Position numbers and translations under genes: made by a program. Positions 16,806 through 25,995 of a stretch of DNA of 64,000 nt are shown in pieces. Location of the stretch: NCBI GenBank assembly GCA_947496465.1, contig CANMCX010000001.1, positions 434,001 through 498,000 of the forward strand, written 5' to 3'. The stretch comes from Marinifilum_A sediminis. Lineage in GTDB: Bacteria; Bacteroidota; Bacteroidia; Bacteroidales; Marinifilaceae. Position 1 is the stretch's first letter. Every line of letters begins with the position of its first letter. The notes under the pieces were generated by a model. The model did not search any database and was not told the DNA's origin. It worked only from the letters and a program-made list of their open reading frames with translations.

Positions 16806-17396
16806 TTATTTTAATTCAATTCCCATTCCAATCACCATACATTTAAATGATGTACGTAATCTATCAATTGTTTCTTCTTCAGCAAAAGTACTTGTCACAT
16901 ATACAGTCGTTAGATCCTGTAATGCTTCAATACAGTACACTACATTAATATCCTTTCTAATGTATCCTTCTTGTTGCCATTCTAAAAACCGTTGATTTAC
17001 AATATTCATCTCTTCTTCGAACTTTTTCTCAACATCCTGTTCTATTAACGGATATTCCTTATAAATCTGCTGAACTAATACCTTTTGTCCTTTAATTGCA
17101 TAACCAAAGTAATTATCCATAAATTTTTGAGTTGCCTCAATAGGATCTTCAATACTTCTGTATGGTTCCAACATTTTAACAATGTTCAAATTAAATATCT
17201 CATAAGCAATTTCACGTACAAGATCTTCCTTGGTTCCTATGATTTTATATAATGTTGCCTTAGCTAAACCACATTCACGAGCTAATTCTACCATATTCAA
17301 TCCACGCAAACCAAATCGTATAATCATATCTCTTGCAACCTTAGTTACCAATTCATGAATTTCCACCTTATCAGATTTTGCCATACTTGAACTCAT
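16806..17396 (-). CDS. TetR-family transcriptional regulator
   Basis: The 196-residue protein has the N-terminal TetR helix-turn-helix (about residues 28-60, with GLRGLNMVELARECGLAKATLYKIIGTKEDL split over helices 2-3) and an all-helical ligand-binding C-terminal domain. It is encoded just upstream of, and in the same direction as, the RND adaptor-pump-TolC genes and is presumably their repressor. Two palindromes in the intervening gap are candidate operators, and a 16-base palindrome in its own promoter suggests autoregulation. The candidate promoter would leave only about 9 leader bases before this ATG, so the methionine at residue 5 (position 17384) is an alternative start. The inducer is unknown. 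Confidence 0.9.
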   Translation of the reverse strand: MSSSMAKSDKVEIHELVTKVARDMIIRFGLRGLNMVELARECGLAKATLYKIIGTKEDLVREIAYEIFNLNIVKMLEPYRSIEDPIEATQKFMDNYFGYAIKGQKVLVQQIYKEYPLIEQDVEKKFEEEMNIVNQRFLEWQQEGYIRKDINVVYCIEALQDLTTVYVTSTFAEEETIDRLRTSFKCMVIGMGIELK

Positions 17397-17411
17397 TTAG
17401 TATTTCTAGTG

Positions 17412-17441
17412 CAAAATTAGATAAAATTTTATCTTGAACAA
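17412..17441 (-). promoter_or_regulatory. tetR promoter with palindrome in the spacer
   Basis: On the minus strand TTG (17441-17439) is followed after 19 bases by TAATTTTG (17419-17412), an exact match to TTG-N19-TAnnTTTG. The spacer contains the perfect palindrome AGATAAAATTTTATCT (17419-17434), a good position for a repressor to block the promoter. Confidence 0.65.
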
Positions 17442-17475
17442 GCCTATTATCAAATTTTAACATTTTCTTTATGAA

Positions 17476-18831
17476 TCAAAATTGAATGGTAAATTGTGTA
17501 TAAACATCTGGTTCTGATTTAAAAGTTAAAGTTCCACCATGCAAACGCATCAATTGGCGAGACAAACTTAATCCAATACCTGTACCATTTTTCTTAGTTG
17601 TAAAAAAAGGAACAAACACCTCCGATTGGCATTCCTCATTAATACCACAACCATTATCTTCCAGCTCAATAAACGGTTTGTTTTGATGATTAATTCCAAT
17701 TCTTAATTCTATTTTCTTATTTTCCCGATCATTTAAAGCTTGAATCGAATTCATCATTAGATTAATCACAATTTGATCTATCATACTTGAATCTGCTGTG
17801 ACCTTAATATTGTTATTGGGATAAGATAAGGTCAGTTCAATATTCGCTTTATTTAAATCATCCTTTAGTAATTTAATTAAACTCTGAATTTTTACAGTTA
17901 AGTTCACTTCCGTAAATACTGGAGTTGGCAATAAAGTCAAATCTCTAAATCTACTTACAAATTTAACCATACCGGATATTCTTTCCTCAATTATATCCAA
18001 ACCTTCAATGGTATCCTCGATCATCTCATTATCCATGTGATTGATATCAACATTTCCATCACTCACTTTATCCGCATACATATCTACAAGCGTAGAGATA
18101 GATGAATTCACCGGACTTATTGAATTCATGATTTCGTGTGTTAAGACTCGAATGAGCTTCTGCCATGAATCCAATTCTTTTTCATCCAATTCATTCTTAA
18201 TATTCTGAAACGAAACCAATTTAATATTCTGATCAATCATTTTTAAATCAGTAGCCTTAAGCGATAACTGAATTAATTCGTGATTCCTGTATATCGAAAA
18301 TAGTTTCTGCTCAGACGGAGTTAAATTCTCGATTAACTCTGCTAAACCTTCCTGTATCCTATCCAAATCACTAATATGAAACAAATGAATTTTATTAAAC
18401 AACTCTTTTGCTGCACGATTAAACAGTAATACTTTCCCTTTTTTGTCAAATGATAACAATCCAATTCCAACATGCTCTACTAATACCTTAAAATATTGAT
18501 TTTGATTCTCGTTCTCAATTTTTATTTTTTGAATATCTCGATTTACTAAATCAAACTGAGCATACAATTCTGGATAATCATTCTTTCGTTTCGATTTAAA
18601 CTTTACGCTTGAATCGTTATTTCGAACAGATTTAAAGAAATTCTCCAAATCATAATTCAGACTATTCAATTTTCGAATTAACAACCATGTTTGTATTATT
18701 AATACTACCACAAGATTAGCAATAATTAAAATATCCCTATAACTAAACCAAACTAAGGCTAAAACAAAGCTGTTTATTACAATTCCAATAACCCGAATTA
18801 TAACTGTTATATATAATTTTCGATAGATCAT
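17476..18831 (-). CDS. NtrY-like sensor histidine kinase
   Basis: The 451-residue kinase has two N-terminal membrane helices (about residues 8-29 and 33-53) with almost no loop between them, then a linker helix, a PAS domain (about 110-215), and a HisKA domain with H232 in the THEIMNSISP motif. A C-terminal ATPase domain follows, with EDNGCGI and GTGIGLSLSRQLM boxes. The HEIMNS motif and the two-helix sensor are typical of kinases that pair with sigma-54 activators. It follows the NtrC-type regulator gene by nine bases and is very likely its cognate kinase. With almost no extracytoplasmic part it probably senses membrane or cytoplasmic cues. Confidence 0.9.
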   Translation of the reverse strand: MIYRKLYITVIIRVIGIVINSFVLALVWFSYRDILIIANLVVVLIIQTWLLIRKLNSLNYDLENFFKSVRNNDSSVKFKSKRKNDYPELYAQFDLVNRDIQKIKIENENQNQYFKVLVEHVGIGLLSFDKKGKVLLFNRAAKELFNKIHLFHISDLDRIQEGLAELIENLTPSEQKLFSIYRNHELIQLSLKATDLKMIDQNIKLVSFQNIKNELDEKELDSWQKLIRVLTHEIMNSISPVNSSISTLVDMYADKVSDGNVDINHMDNEMIEDTIEGLDIIEERISGMVKFVSRFRDLTLLPTPVFTEVNLTVKIQSLIKLLKDDLNKANIELTLSYPNNNIKVTADSSMIDQIVINLMMNSIQALNDRENKKIELRIGINHQNKPFIELEDNGCGINEECQSEVFVPFFTTKKNGTGIGLSLSRQLMRLHGGTLTFKSEPDVYTQFTIQF

Positions 18832-18840
18832 TTATGATAT

Positions 18841-20214
18841 TTAAAGAAGGTTGTACTTTTCTATTTTTCTATACAATGTTTGTCTGCCAATATTTAATTC
18901 TCGTGCCACATGACTAATATTGCCTTTATTTCTTCTCATGGAACTCTCAATTAAAATCTTCTCAGCTTCCTCAAGACTTATTGCCTTATCACCAATTGAA
19001 TTTGTATTGCTTTTATTGTCTAATTGAAAATCGTTAAGTTCCAATACTTTTTTATCATTTAAAATTACGGCACGTTCCATACAATGGCTCAATTCACGAA
19101 TGTTTCCTGGCCAAGTATAAGACAGTAACAATGCTTTTACTTCCTCATTTAAAACCATTAGTTGCTTACCATATTTTTGAACAAATTTTTTCAAATAATA
19201 ATCGGCTAGCAATAAAATATCCTTACCTCTATCTCGTAAAGGTGGCATTTCAATCACAACAGTGTTAATACGATATAATAAATCTTCCCTAAATAAACCT
19301 TCATCAACTAAGTCTATAAGATTTGCATTTGTTGCAGAAATTAATCTAATATCGACATTATCCTCTTTGTTTGATCCGAGAGGAGTAACTTTTCGATTTT
19401 GTAAAACCGACAACAATTTGGATTGCATTGTTGAACTTAAGTTTCCAATTTCATCCAAAAATAAACTACCTCCGGTAGCAGCCTGAAATCTTCCTTTTCT
19501 ATTTTCTTTGGCATCGGTAAAAGCTCCCTTAATGTGTCCAAACAATTCACTTTCAAAAATAGATTCACTTAATGAACCCATATCTACACTCATAAAAATT
19601 TTATCTTGTCTTTTCGACTTATTGTGTATTTCCCTGGCAACAATCTCCTTCCCTGTTCCATTTTCACCTAGAATTAGAACATTAGCATCGGTTTGAGCTA
19701 CCTTATCAATCATCTTTCGCACATTTCTAATTGCGTCCGATTCACCTATCATCTTCGTAACTATTTGCTTTAAATCGTTCTCTAACAACTTTCTTTGTTG
19801 CTTCGATTCATCAAGCTCTACCCTAGTTCTGTACAATTCGACTCCACTTACGAGAGTAGCTAATAACTTTTTATTGTCCCAAGGCTTTAGGATAAAATCG
19901 GTAGCACCATGCTTCATCGAATTAACAGCTACATTTACATCACCATAGGCTGTAAATAGTACTACAACGGTATGTTCAGATCTTTTCCGAATCTCTTTAA
20001 GCCAATACAAACCTTCATTACCAGAATTTACACCGGCTGAAAAATTCATATCCAGTAGAATTACATCGAATTCATTCTGCAGCATTAAACCAGGAATCTG
20101 ATTTGGATTATTACAGGTAACTAATTCCTTGAAATGATGCTTTAAAAAGAGTTGTAGCGATTTTAAAACACTTTTATTGTCATCTATTATTAGAAGTTTG
20201 CCTTTTTTATTCAT
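18841..20214 (-). CDS. Sigma-54-dependent response regulator (NtrC family)
   Basis: The 457-residue protein has an N-terminal receiver with phospho-acceptor D55. A central AAA+ domain carries Walker A GENGTGKE (183-190) and Walker B SLFLDE (250-255), and a Fis-type helix-turn-helix lies at the C terminus (GNISHVARELNIGRQTLYRK). It activates RNA polymerase containing sigma-54 by ATP hydrolysis. The loop that contacts sigma-54, normally GAFTGA, reads GAFTDA (230-235), a natural variant. It is transcribed with the kinase at 17476-18831 and divergently from an ABC exporter operon whose upstream region has a candidate -24/-12 promoter, the likely target. Confidence 0.93.
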   Translation of the reverse strand: MNKKGKLLIIDDNKSVLKSLQLFLKHHFKELVTCNNPNQIPGLMLQNEFDVILLDMNFSAGVNSGNEGLYWLKEIRKRSEHTVVVLFTAYGDVNVAVNSMKHGATDFILKPWDNKKLLATLVSGVELYRTRVELDESKQQRKLLENDLKQIVTKMIGESDAIRNVRKMIDKVAQTDANVLILGENGTGKEIVAREIHNKSKRQDKIFMSVDMGSLSESIFESELFGHIKGAFTDAKENRKGRFQAATGGSLFLDEIGNLSSTMQSKLLSVLQNRKVTPLGSNKEDNVDIRLISATNANLIDLVDEGLFREDLLYRINTVVIEMPPLRDRGKDILLLADYYLKKFVQKYGKQLMVLNEEVKALLLSYTWPGNIRELSHCMERAVILNDKKVLELNDFQLDNKSNTNSIGDKAISLEEAEKILIESSMRRNKGNISHVARELNIGRQTLYRKIEKYNLL

Positions 20215-20277
20215 GAAAATTGTATGATTCTTTATTTCGATTAAAATTAATGCAAATCATTAAGTTAAAAAACTAAA

Positions 20278-20316
20278 TGTTCCATTTTGATACAAGTATT
20301 GGATGATTTTGAAACA
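20278..20316. promoter_or_regulatory. Candidate upstream activator sites for the NtrC-type regulator
   Basis: TGTTCCA-TTT-TGATACA (20278-20294) is an imperfect dyad, and a further half-site TGAAACA follows at 20310-20316. They lie about 65-100 bases upstream of the candidate sigma-54 promoter, the usual place for an enhancer of this activator family. Confidence 0.4.
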
Positions 20317-20380
20317 CTTTTTAAATTTACGCATAACACCACCCATCCTTTCTATCTGATATAATGAGACATACAGATCT

Positions 20381-20396
20381 TGGCACAGAAATAGAC
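20381..20396 (+). promoter_or_regulatory. Candidate sigma-54 (-24/-12) promoter of the ABC operon
   Basis: TTGGCAC with TGGCAC at 20381-20386 matches the -24 element exactly. The -12 position reads TAGA instead of TTGC, so the match is partial. The start codon at 20430 would follow a leader of about 25 bases. Confidence 0.45.
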
Positions 20397-20429
20397 ATAC
20401 ATCTTCCATCAAACTTAAACCTTTAAAAC

Positions 20430-21143
20430 ATGATAAAAACAGAAAATCTTAGTAAAACATTTAGAACTGAAGAAGTTGAAACTTTAGCCTTATCAAATGT
20501 TAATCTGCATATTAAAAAAGGAGAATTTGTAGCCATTATGGGACCTTCAGGATGTGGAAAATCTACTCTTCTAAATATTATTGGTTTATTGGACAATCCA
20601 ACCAATGGTAAATTTCAATTTATTAATGATGAAGTAGCTAATTATACTGAAAGACAAAGAACACAATTGAGAAAATCGAATATTGGATTTGTATTTCAGA
20701 GCTTTAACCTAATTGATGAATTAAGTGTTTTCGAAAATGTTGAGTTACCATTGGTTTATCAAAAAATACCCGCTTCCGAACGCAAAAGAAGAGTAAACGA
20801 AGTTCTTGAAAGAGTCCAAATTCTTCATAGAAGTAAACATTTTCCGCAACAACTATCAGGCGGACAACAACAAAGAGTTGCAATCGCTCGAGCAGTGGTT
20901 TCAAATCCAAATTTAATTCTTGCCGATGAGCCTACGGGAAATCTAGATTCTGCTAATGGTCGTGAAGTTATGGAACTTTTAAGTGAATTAAATAAAGAAG
21001 GAACTACAATTGTAATGGTTACACACTCCAGCTCCGATGCGGAAAGTGCTAATCGTACCATTCAACTTTTCGACGGGCACATTGTGAGTGAAAATCACAA
21101 AAAGCAGATAAATACAATTAAAGAAAAATCTGAAATATTATAA
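20430..21143 (+). CDS. ABC transporter ATP-binding protein (MacB/LolD type)
   Basis: The 237-residue ATPase has Walker A GPSGCGKST (38-46), the Q-loop in FVFQSFNLI, the signature LSGGQQQR (142-149) and Walker B NLILADEP (161-168), with the closely spaced layout of the LolD/MacB/FtsE group. These energise transfer of lipoproteins, peptides or other envelope molecules rather than import. It is followed 11 bases later by two FtsX/MacB-like permease genes. The operon lies divergent to an NtrC-type activator gene and behind a candidate sigma-54 promoter, suggesting induction by an envelope or nutritional signal. The substrate is unknown. Confidence 0.93.
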   Translation: MIKTENLSKTFRTEEVETLALSNVNLHIKKGEFVAIMGPSGCGKSTLLNIIGLLDNPTNGKFQFINDEVANYTERQRTQLRKSNIGFVFQSFNLIDELSVFENVELPLVYQKIPASERKRRVNEVLERVQILHRSKHFPQQLSGGQQQRVAIARAVVSNPNLILADEPTGNLDSANGREVMELLSELNKEGTTIVMVTHSSSDAESANRTIQLFDGHIVSENHKKQINTIKEKSEIL

Positions 21144-21154
21144 CCTCCACGAGC

Positions 21155-23503
21155 ATGTTTCTAAATAATCTTAAGATTGCTTACCGTAACCTTATCAGAA
21201 ATAAAGGATACAGTTTTATTAATATATCGGGTCTTGCTATTGGTATGGCATGTACCATTTTATTATTGCTATGGGTAAATCATGAATTGAGCTACGACAA
21301 TTTTCATAAGGATACTGATACAATTTACCAAGTCTGTAACTATCAATCCTGGAATGGTAAAAAAAATGCAATGCCTAATTTACCTACACCACTAATTGAT
21401 GTTCTAAAAGAAAAGTATCCCGAAATTGAATATGCAACTCATTACAATGCCTGGGGAGAAAAACTGTTGATTGAGTACAAAGGCAAAAAACAATATGAAA
21501 ATATTAAATTCGCTGACTCTGACTTTTTCCAGATCTTTAATTTCTCTTTACTTTATGGGAATAAGGAAACGTGTTTAAATGATATCAATTCATTGGTGTT
21601 ATCAGAAAAAGCAGCCAAAAGAATATTTGGAAATAAAAATCCAATTGGTAAAATTGTTAATGTGGATAATAGGCAACCTCTAGTAATTACGGCTGTTACA
21701 AAGGATGTGCCAAGTAATTCTTCAATTCAATTCGACTTTTTGACTCCATTCGAAATGTTGAAAAAACAAAACCCTTATTCAGATCATTGGGGTTCTCATA
21801 ACTATTTTGGCTATACGAAAATCGCAAAGGGAACTGACATCGATGTTTTAAATAAAAAATTAGATAAGTTCTACATTGACCATGTAGATAAAGAAAGTGA
21901 GAAATCTGTCTTTTTATTTCCGCTAACCAAAAGGCATTTGTATTATATCGATGGCAGACCAACCAAAATAACTCAGGTGAAGATGTTTTTTATGATTGCC
22001 ATTTTCATTTTGATTATTGCCTGTTTCAATTTCATGAACCTTTCTACTGCCAGAGCAGCAAAAAGAGCTAAAGAAATTGGATTGAAAAAAGCGATTGGTG
22101 CCACCTATCCACAATTAATCAAGCAGTTTATTGGAGAATCATTACTAATAACGATAGTTGCAGCAAATTTTGCTATTATTTTATCTCACTTGTTCTTGCC
22201 TCAATTCAATTCTTTAATGAGCAGGCATTTGATTTTAGATTACTCATCTCTGGAATTCTGGTTGATTATTTTGGGAGTAACCATATTCACAGGAATTGTT
22301 GCTGGTGCCTATCCTGCATTTTACTTATCTTCCTTCAACCCTATTGCAGTATTAAAAGGAACTTTCTCAGGTGGAAAAGGAAGCAATCGATTTAGAAAAA
22401 TTTTAGTGGTTACACAGTTTGTATTAGCCTCATCTCTCCTAATTTGCACCTTAACTATTGTACTACAAACAAGGTATCTTGCCAATATGGATGTCGGTTT
22501 AAACAAAGACAATGTAATTTCTATTAATATTAATCAGCAAATGCGTAACAAGATCGAATCCATAAAAAGTGAGCTCATGAGCAACTCTCTTGTTGATAAT
22601 GTTTCATATGGCTCACATATACCCTACAGGGTTTTTAGTAATGGTTGGGGCGAAGATTGGGAAGGTAAAGATCCCGAATTTAAACCTCTGATTACTTATC
22701 CTAATGTTGATGCAAATTTCTTCGATGTTTTTAAAATTAAATTTCATTCAGGAAGACCTTTCAATATCGATAATCCTGCGGCGGACTCAAGTTGTGTAAT
22801 TATTAATGAGAAATTTGCTGAAATGATATCTGATGAATCTGTAATTGATAAAATGATTCACACAGGAAACAACGAAGATTTAAGAATTATTGGTGTAGTT
22901 AAAGATTATCATTGCACACCAAACACTCGAGAACTGCAACCATTCATGCTTCGACAGTGTAGTGATCCGGATTTCTTATTTGTACGATATGTAGATGGAA
23001 ATGCTATGAAAACAGTTCAGGAAATTGAAAAGATATGCTCTAAATACAATCCTGATTTCCCATTAGTTTACAATTTCCTGGATGATCATTACGATAATAT
23101 GTACCAAAACCAAAGAGCAACTATTAGCACCTTACTTTATGCCTCAATATTGGCTATTATTATTTCTTGTCTTGGACTTTTTGGTTTGGCTTCATTTAAT
23201 GCTGAAGAACGAACAAAGGAAATTGGTGTGCGCAAAGTACTAGGTGCTTCAATGCGTCAGTTGATTCTGATTTTTAGCAAAGATTTTAGCAAATGGATTC
23301 TTGTTGCTTCTTTAATTTCCTGGCCAATTACCTATTTTGCTATGGAGGAGTGGTTCCACAGTTATCCATTTAGAATTGACTTTCCTTTCTGGTTGTTTCT
23401 TGCAGTGTTTGCCTTGTTACTTATAATTTCAACAATTACAGTTGCCTATCAAAGCTTAAAAGTAGCTACGAAAAATCCAGTAGTTAGCCTAAAGTATGAA
23501 TAA
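21155..23503 (+). CDS. MacB/FtsX-family ABC transporter permease, copy 1
   Basis: This 782-residue permease has an N-terminal helix (about 20-42), a large extracytoplasmic MacB-type periplasmic core domain, three central helices (about 280-400), a second periplasmic domain and three C-terminal helices. The FtsX motif pairs NLSTARAAKRAKEIGLKKAIGA and NAEERTKEIGVRKVLGA each precede a helix. It is a duplicated-FtsX Bacteroidota type. The first 48 residues are identical to those of the next gene, after which similarity falls. It would work with the ATPase directly upstream, in a heterodimer with copy 2 or as alternative homodimers. Confidence 0.9.
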   Translation: MFLNNLKIAYRNLIRNKGYSFINISGLAIGMACTILLLLWVNHELSYDNFHKDTDTIYQVCNYQSWNGKKNAMPNLPTPLIDVLKEKYPEIEYATHYNAWGEKLLIEYKGKKQYENIKFADSDFFQIFNFSLLYGNKETCLNDINSLVLSEKAAKRIFGNKNPIGKIVNVDNRQPLVITAVTKDVPSNSSIQFDFLTPFEMLKKQNPYSDHWGSHNYFGYTKIAKGTDIDVLNKKLDKFYIDHVDKESEKSVFLFPLTKRHLYYIDGRPTKITQVKMFFMIAIFILIIACFNFMNLSTARAAKRAKEIGLKKAIGATYPQLIKQFIGESLLITIVAANFAIILSHLFLPQFNSLMSRHLILDYSSLEFWLIILGVTIFTGIVAGAYPAFYLSSFNPIAVLKGTFSGGKGSNRFRKILVVTQFVLASSLLICTLTIVLQTRYLANMDVGLNKDNVISININQQMRNKIESIKSELMSNSLVDNVSYGSHIPYRVFSNGWGEDWEGKDPEFKPLITYPNVDANFFDVFKIKFHSGRPFNIDNPAADSSCVIINEKFAEMISDESVIDKMIHTGNNEDLRIIGVVKDYHCTPNTRELQPFMLRQCSDPDFLFVRYVDGNAMKTVQEIEKICSKYNPDFPLVYNFLDDHYDNMYQNQRATISTLLYASILAIIISCLGLFGLASFNAEERTKEIGVRKVLGASMRQLILIFSKDFSKWILVASLISWPITYFAMEEWFHSYPFRIDFPFWLFLAVFALLLIISTITVAYQSLKVATKNPVVSLKYE

Positions 23504-23531
23504 AATAACCCTTTAAAAATATTAGCCGACT

Positions 23532-25877
23532 ATGTTTCTAAATAATTTAAAGATTGCCTATCGAAACTTAATCCGTAATAAAGGGTACAGTTTTATAAAC
23601 ATATCAGGACTTGCCATTGGTATGGCCTGTACAATACTTCTTTTATTATGGGTAAATCATGAATTGAGCTACGACAAGTTTCATCAGAAGGAAAAACAAC
23701 TTTTTCAAATTGTAAACTGGCAGACATACAGTGGACAAGAATACGGATGGCCAAATATTCCTGGAAAATTAACAGACGCCCTTAAAGAAAAATACCCCGA
23801 AATTATTCGAGCGACAAATTATAATCCTTGGGGAGATAATTCTCTCTTTGTTATTAATGGAATTAAGAACTACGAAGAGGTATATCATGCTGATTCAGAT
23901 TTCTTTCAAATGTTCTCCTTCCCTTTACTTAAGGGATCGCCAGAGAGTGTTTTTAAGGATCCGTTCTCTTTGGTAATCTCCGAAAAGTTCGCTCACAAAT
24001 ATTTTGGAAACGAAGATCCAATTGGGCAAGTAGTTAAATTCGAGGAAAAATATGAACTTACCATTACGGGTGTTTTAAAGGATCTACCTTCCAACTCAAC
24101 TTTTAAATTTGATTTAATCTTTCCTTATGAATTCAAAAAGAAGATTTACGATGGATGGAAACATTGGGGAAACCATTCATATTCGGGATATGTTGAACTA
24201 GATCCAAATGCAGATCCAGATGCTGTTAGTGAAAAACTACGATCTTTTTATAAAGATCATGTAGATGAAGAATCGACAGAAAGAATATCCTTATTCCCTG
24301 TCAGTAAAACTCATTTATATTCATTGGAAGGTGAGGAATTTAGGATCAAACAAATAAGAATGTTTTTAATTATAGCTCTATTCATATTGCTGATAGCTTG
24401 CTTTAATTTCATGAATCTATCAACAGCTCGAGCTGCCAAAAGAGCCAAAGAAATTGGTTTAAAAAAAGCAATAGGTTCTTCCAAATCGAAACTAATCAGA
24501 CAATTCTTATTCGAATCAATTCTTGTTTCTTTTATAGCAATTAATTTTGCTATAATAATTGTTCGACTATTCTTACCCGAATTCAATCAAGTTTTAGGTC
24601 AAAAATTAATATTAAATTATATTGATTGGAAGTTTATTGGCATTGTATTTTCTGTAGTAATAGTAACCGGATTATTAGCTGGCGCTTATCCTGCCTTCTT
24701 CCTTACTTCTTATCGAACTGTAGATGTAATAAAAGGAGTAACAAAATCAGGAAATAAAGGATCTAACTTTAGAAGAATATTGGTCGTTTTCCAATTTACG
24801 CTTACTGTTATCTTATTAATTAGTACACTTGTAATAAGTTTACAGACTAATTTTATAAAAAATACTTCCACCGGAATAGATAAATCAAATGTTGCCTTTG
24901 TCGTACTAAATGGCAATATGCATAGCAATAGCGATAAGATTAAAGAAGAACTATCTCGTGATCCTTCCATCAGTTCTTCTACATTAGTCTCTCATCTGCC
25001 AATAGGAATTTACTCTAATGGTGGTGGTTATGAATGGAATAATGATGAAAATTCTAAAGATGTATTAGTAACTCAACTTTTTACAGATCCAGATTTTATT
25101 GATGTTTTTAAAACATCACTTCTTGAAGGACGTTTCTTTAGTAAAGAAAATGTTGTTGCTGACACCAATAATATCATCATTAACGAAACTTTGGCCAGAA
25201 TGATTGACAAAGGAAATGTTGTTGATAATATCATTAAGCGACATGAAATGGAAGCAAGAATTATTGGTGTTGTAAAAGATTTTAATTTTAAATCATTGCA
25301 TCAAAAAATTGAGCCAATGGTATTTTTCTCACGTAGCTATTATCAATTTATATCTATTAGAATAGAACCAAACAGTAATAGTAGAGCATTGGCTCATATC
25401 GAAAAAGTTTGCCAAAAATACAATCCTGGTTTTCCTACAATTATTAATTTTTTGGAAGATCGTTATGCCACTCAGTATAAAACTGAAGAAAGCACCATCA
25501 AAATTCTTAAGTATTTTACCATTCTAACCATAATTATTTCCTGCTTAGGACTCTTTGGCTTAGCATCGTTTATGGCAGAAGCCAGAACAAAAGAAATTGG
25601 AATTAGAAAAGTATTAGGTGCAGAAGTACATAGTTTAATTGGTCTTTTTTCTAAAGATTTTACCAAATGGGTATTAATTGCAAATATTATTGCCTTCCCA
25701 ATTGCTTACTATGCAATGGATTTCTATTTAAGTGAATATGCTTTCCATATTAACATGCCTTGGTGGGTGTTTGTTGCAGTAGCTGTAATGACATTTGCAA
25801 TTGCAATTTGCACAGTAAGTTATCAAAGTTGGAGATCAGCAACTCAAAATCCGATAGAAAGTTTAAAATATGAATAG
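23532..25877 (+). CDS. MacB/FtsX-family ABC transporter permease, copy 2
   Basis: The 781-residue paralogue of the preceding gene shares the whole domain plan: N-terminal helix, periplasmic core domain, three helices, second periplasmic domain, three helices. The two FtsX motifs are NLSTARAAKRAKEIGLKKAIGS and MAEARTKEIGIRKVLGA. Most of the identical N-terminal segment differs at synonymous codon positions, which points to selection on the protein rather than recent DNA exchange. The exception is a stretch of about 30 identical bases encoding the WVNHELSYD region. It ends the operon, and a bidirectional terminator lies 54 bases downstream. Confidence 0.9.
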   Translation: MFLNNLKIAYRNLIRNKGYSFINISGLAIGMACTILLLLWVNHELSYDKFHQKEKQLFQIVNWQTYSGQEYGWPNIPGKLTDALKEKYPEIIRATNYNPWGDNSLFVINGIKNYEEVYHADSDFFQMFSFPLLKGSPESVFKDPFSLVISEKFAHKYFGNEDPIGQVVKFEEKYELTITGVLKDLPSNSTFKFDLIFPYEFKKKIYDGWKHWGNHSYSGYVELDPNADPDAVSEKLRSFYKDHVDEESTERISLFPVSKTHLYSLEGEEFRIKQIRMFLIIALFILLIACFNFMNLSTARAAKRAKEIGLKKAIGSSKSKLIRQFLFESILVSFIAINFAIIIVRLFLPEFNQVLGQKLILNYIDWKFIGIVFSVVIVTGLLAGAYPAFFLTSYRTVDVIKGVTKSGNKGSNFRRILVVFQFTLTVILLISTLVISLQTNFIKNTSTGIDKSNVAFVVLNGNMHSNSDKIKEELSRDPSISSSTLVSHLPIGIYSNGGGYEWNNDENSKDVLVTQLFTDPDFIDVFKTSLLEGRFFSKENVVADTNNIIINETLARMIDKGNVVDNIIKRHEMEARIIGVVKDFNFKSLHQKIEPMVFFSRSYYQFISIRIEPNSNSRALAHIEKVCQKYNPGFPTIINFLEDRYATQYKTEESTIKILKYFTILTIIISCLGLFGLASFMAEARTKEIGIRKVLGAEVHSLIGLFSKDFTKWVLIANIIAFPIAYYAMDFYLSEYAFHINMPWWVFVAVAVMTFAIAICTVSYQSWRSATQNPIESLKYE

Positions 25878-25927
25878 ATCAGAATACGAATAATCTTTTC
25901 ACTAATCAAATACCTTTTCTAACACAA

Positions 25928-25966
25928 AAAAAGCCGCCTTAGAAATCTTTCCAAGGCGGCTTTTAC
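25928..25966. terminator. Bidirectional terminator between convergent genes
   Basis: AAGCCGCCTT (25931-25940) and AAGGCGGCTT (25953-25962) form a 10-base GC-rich stem flanked by an A-run on the left and T bases on the right. It can serve both the ABC operon and the minus-strand gene ending at 25996. Confidence 0.88.
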
Positions 25967-25995
25967 TATAATATTAATAAATCAACTCAAATATA

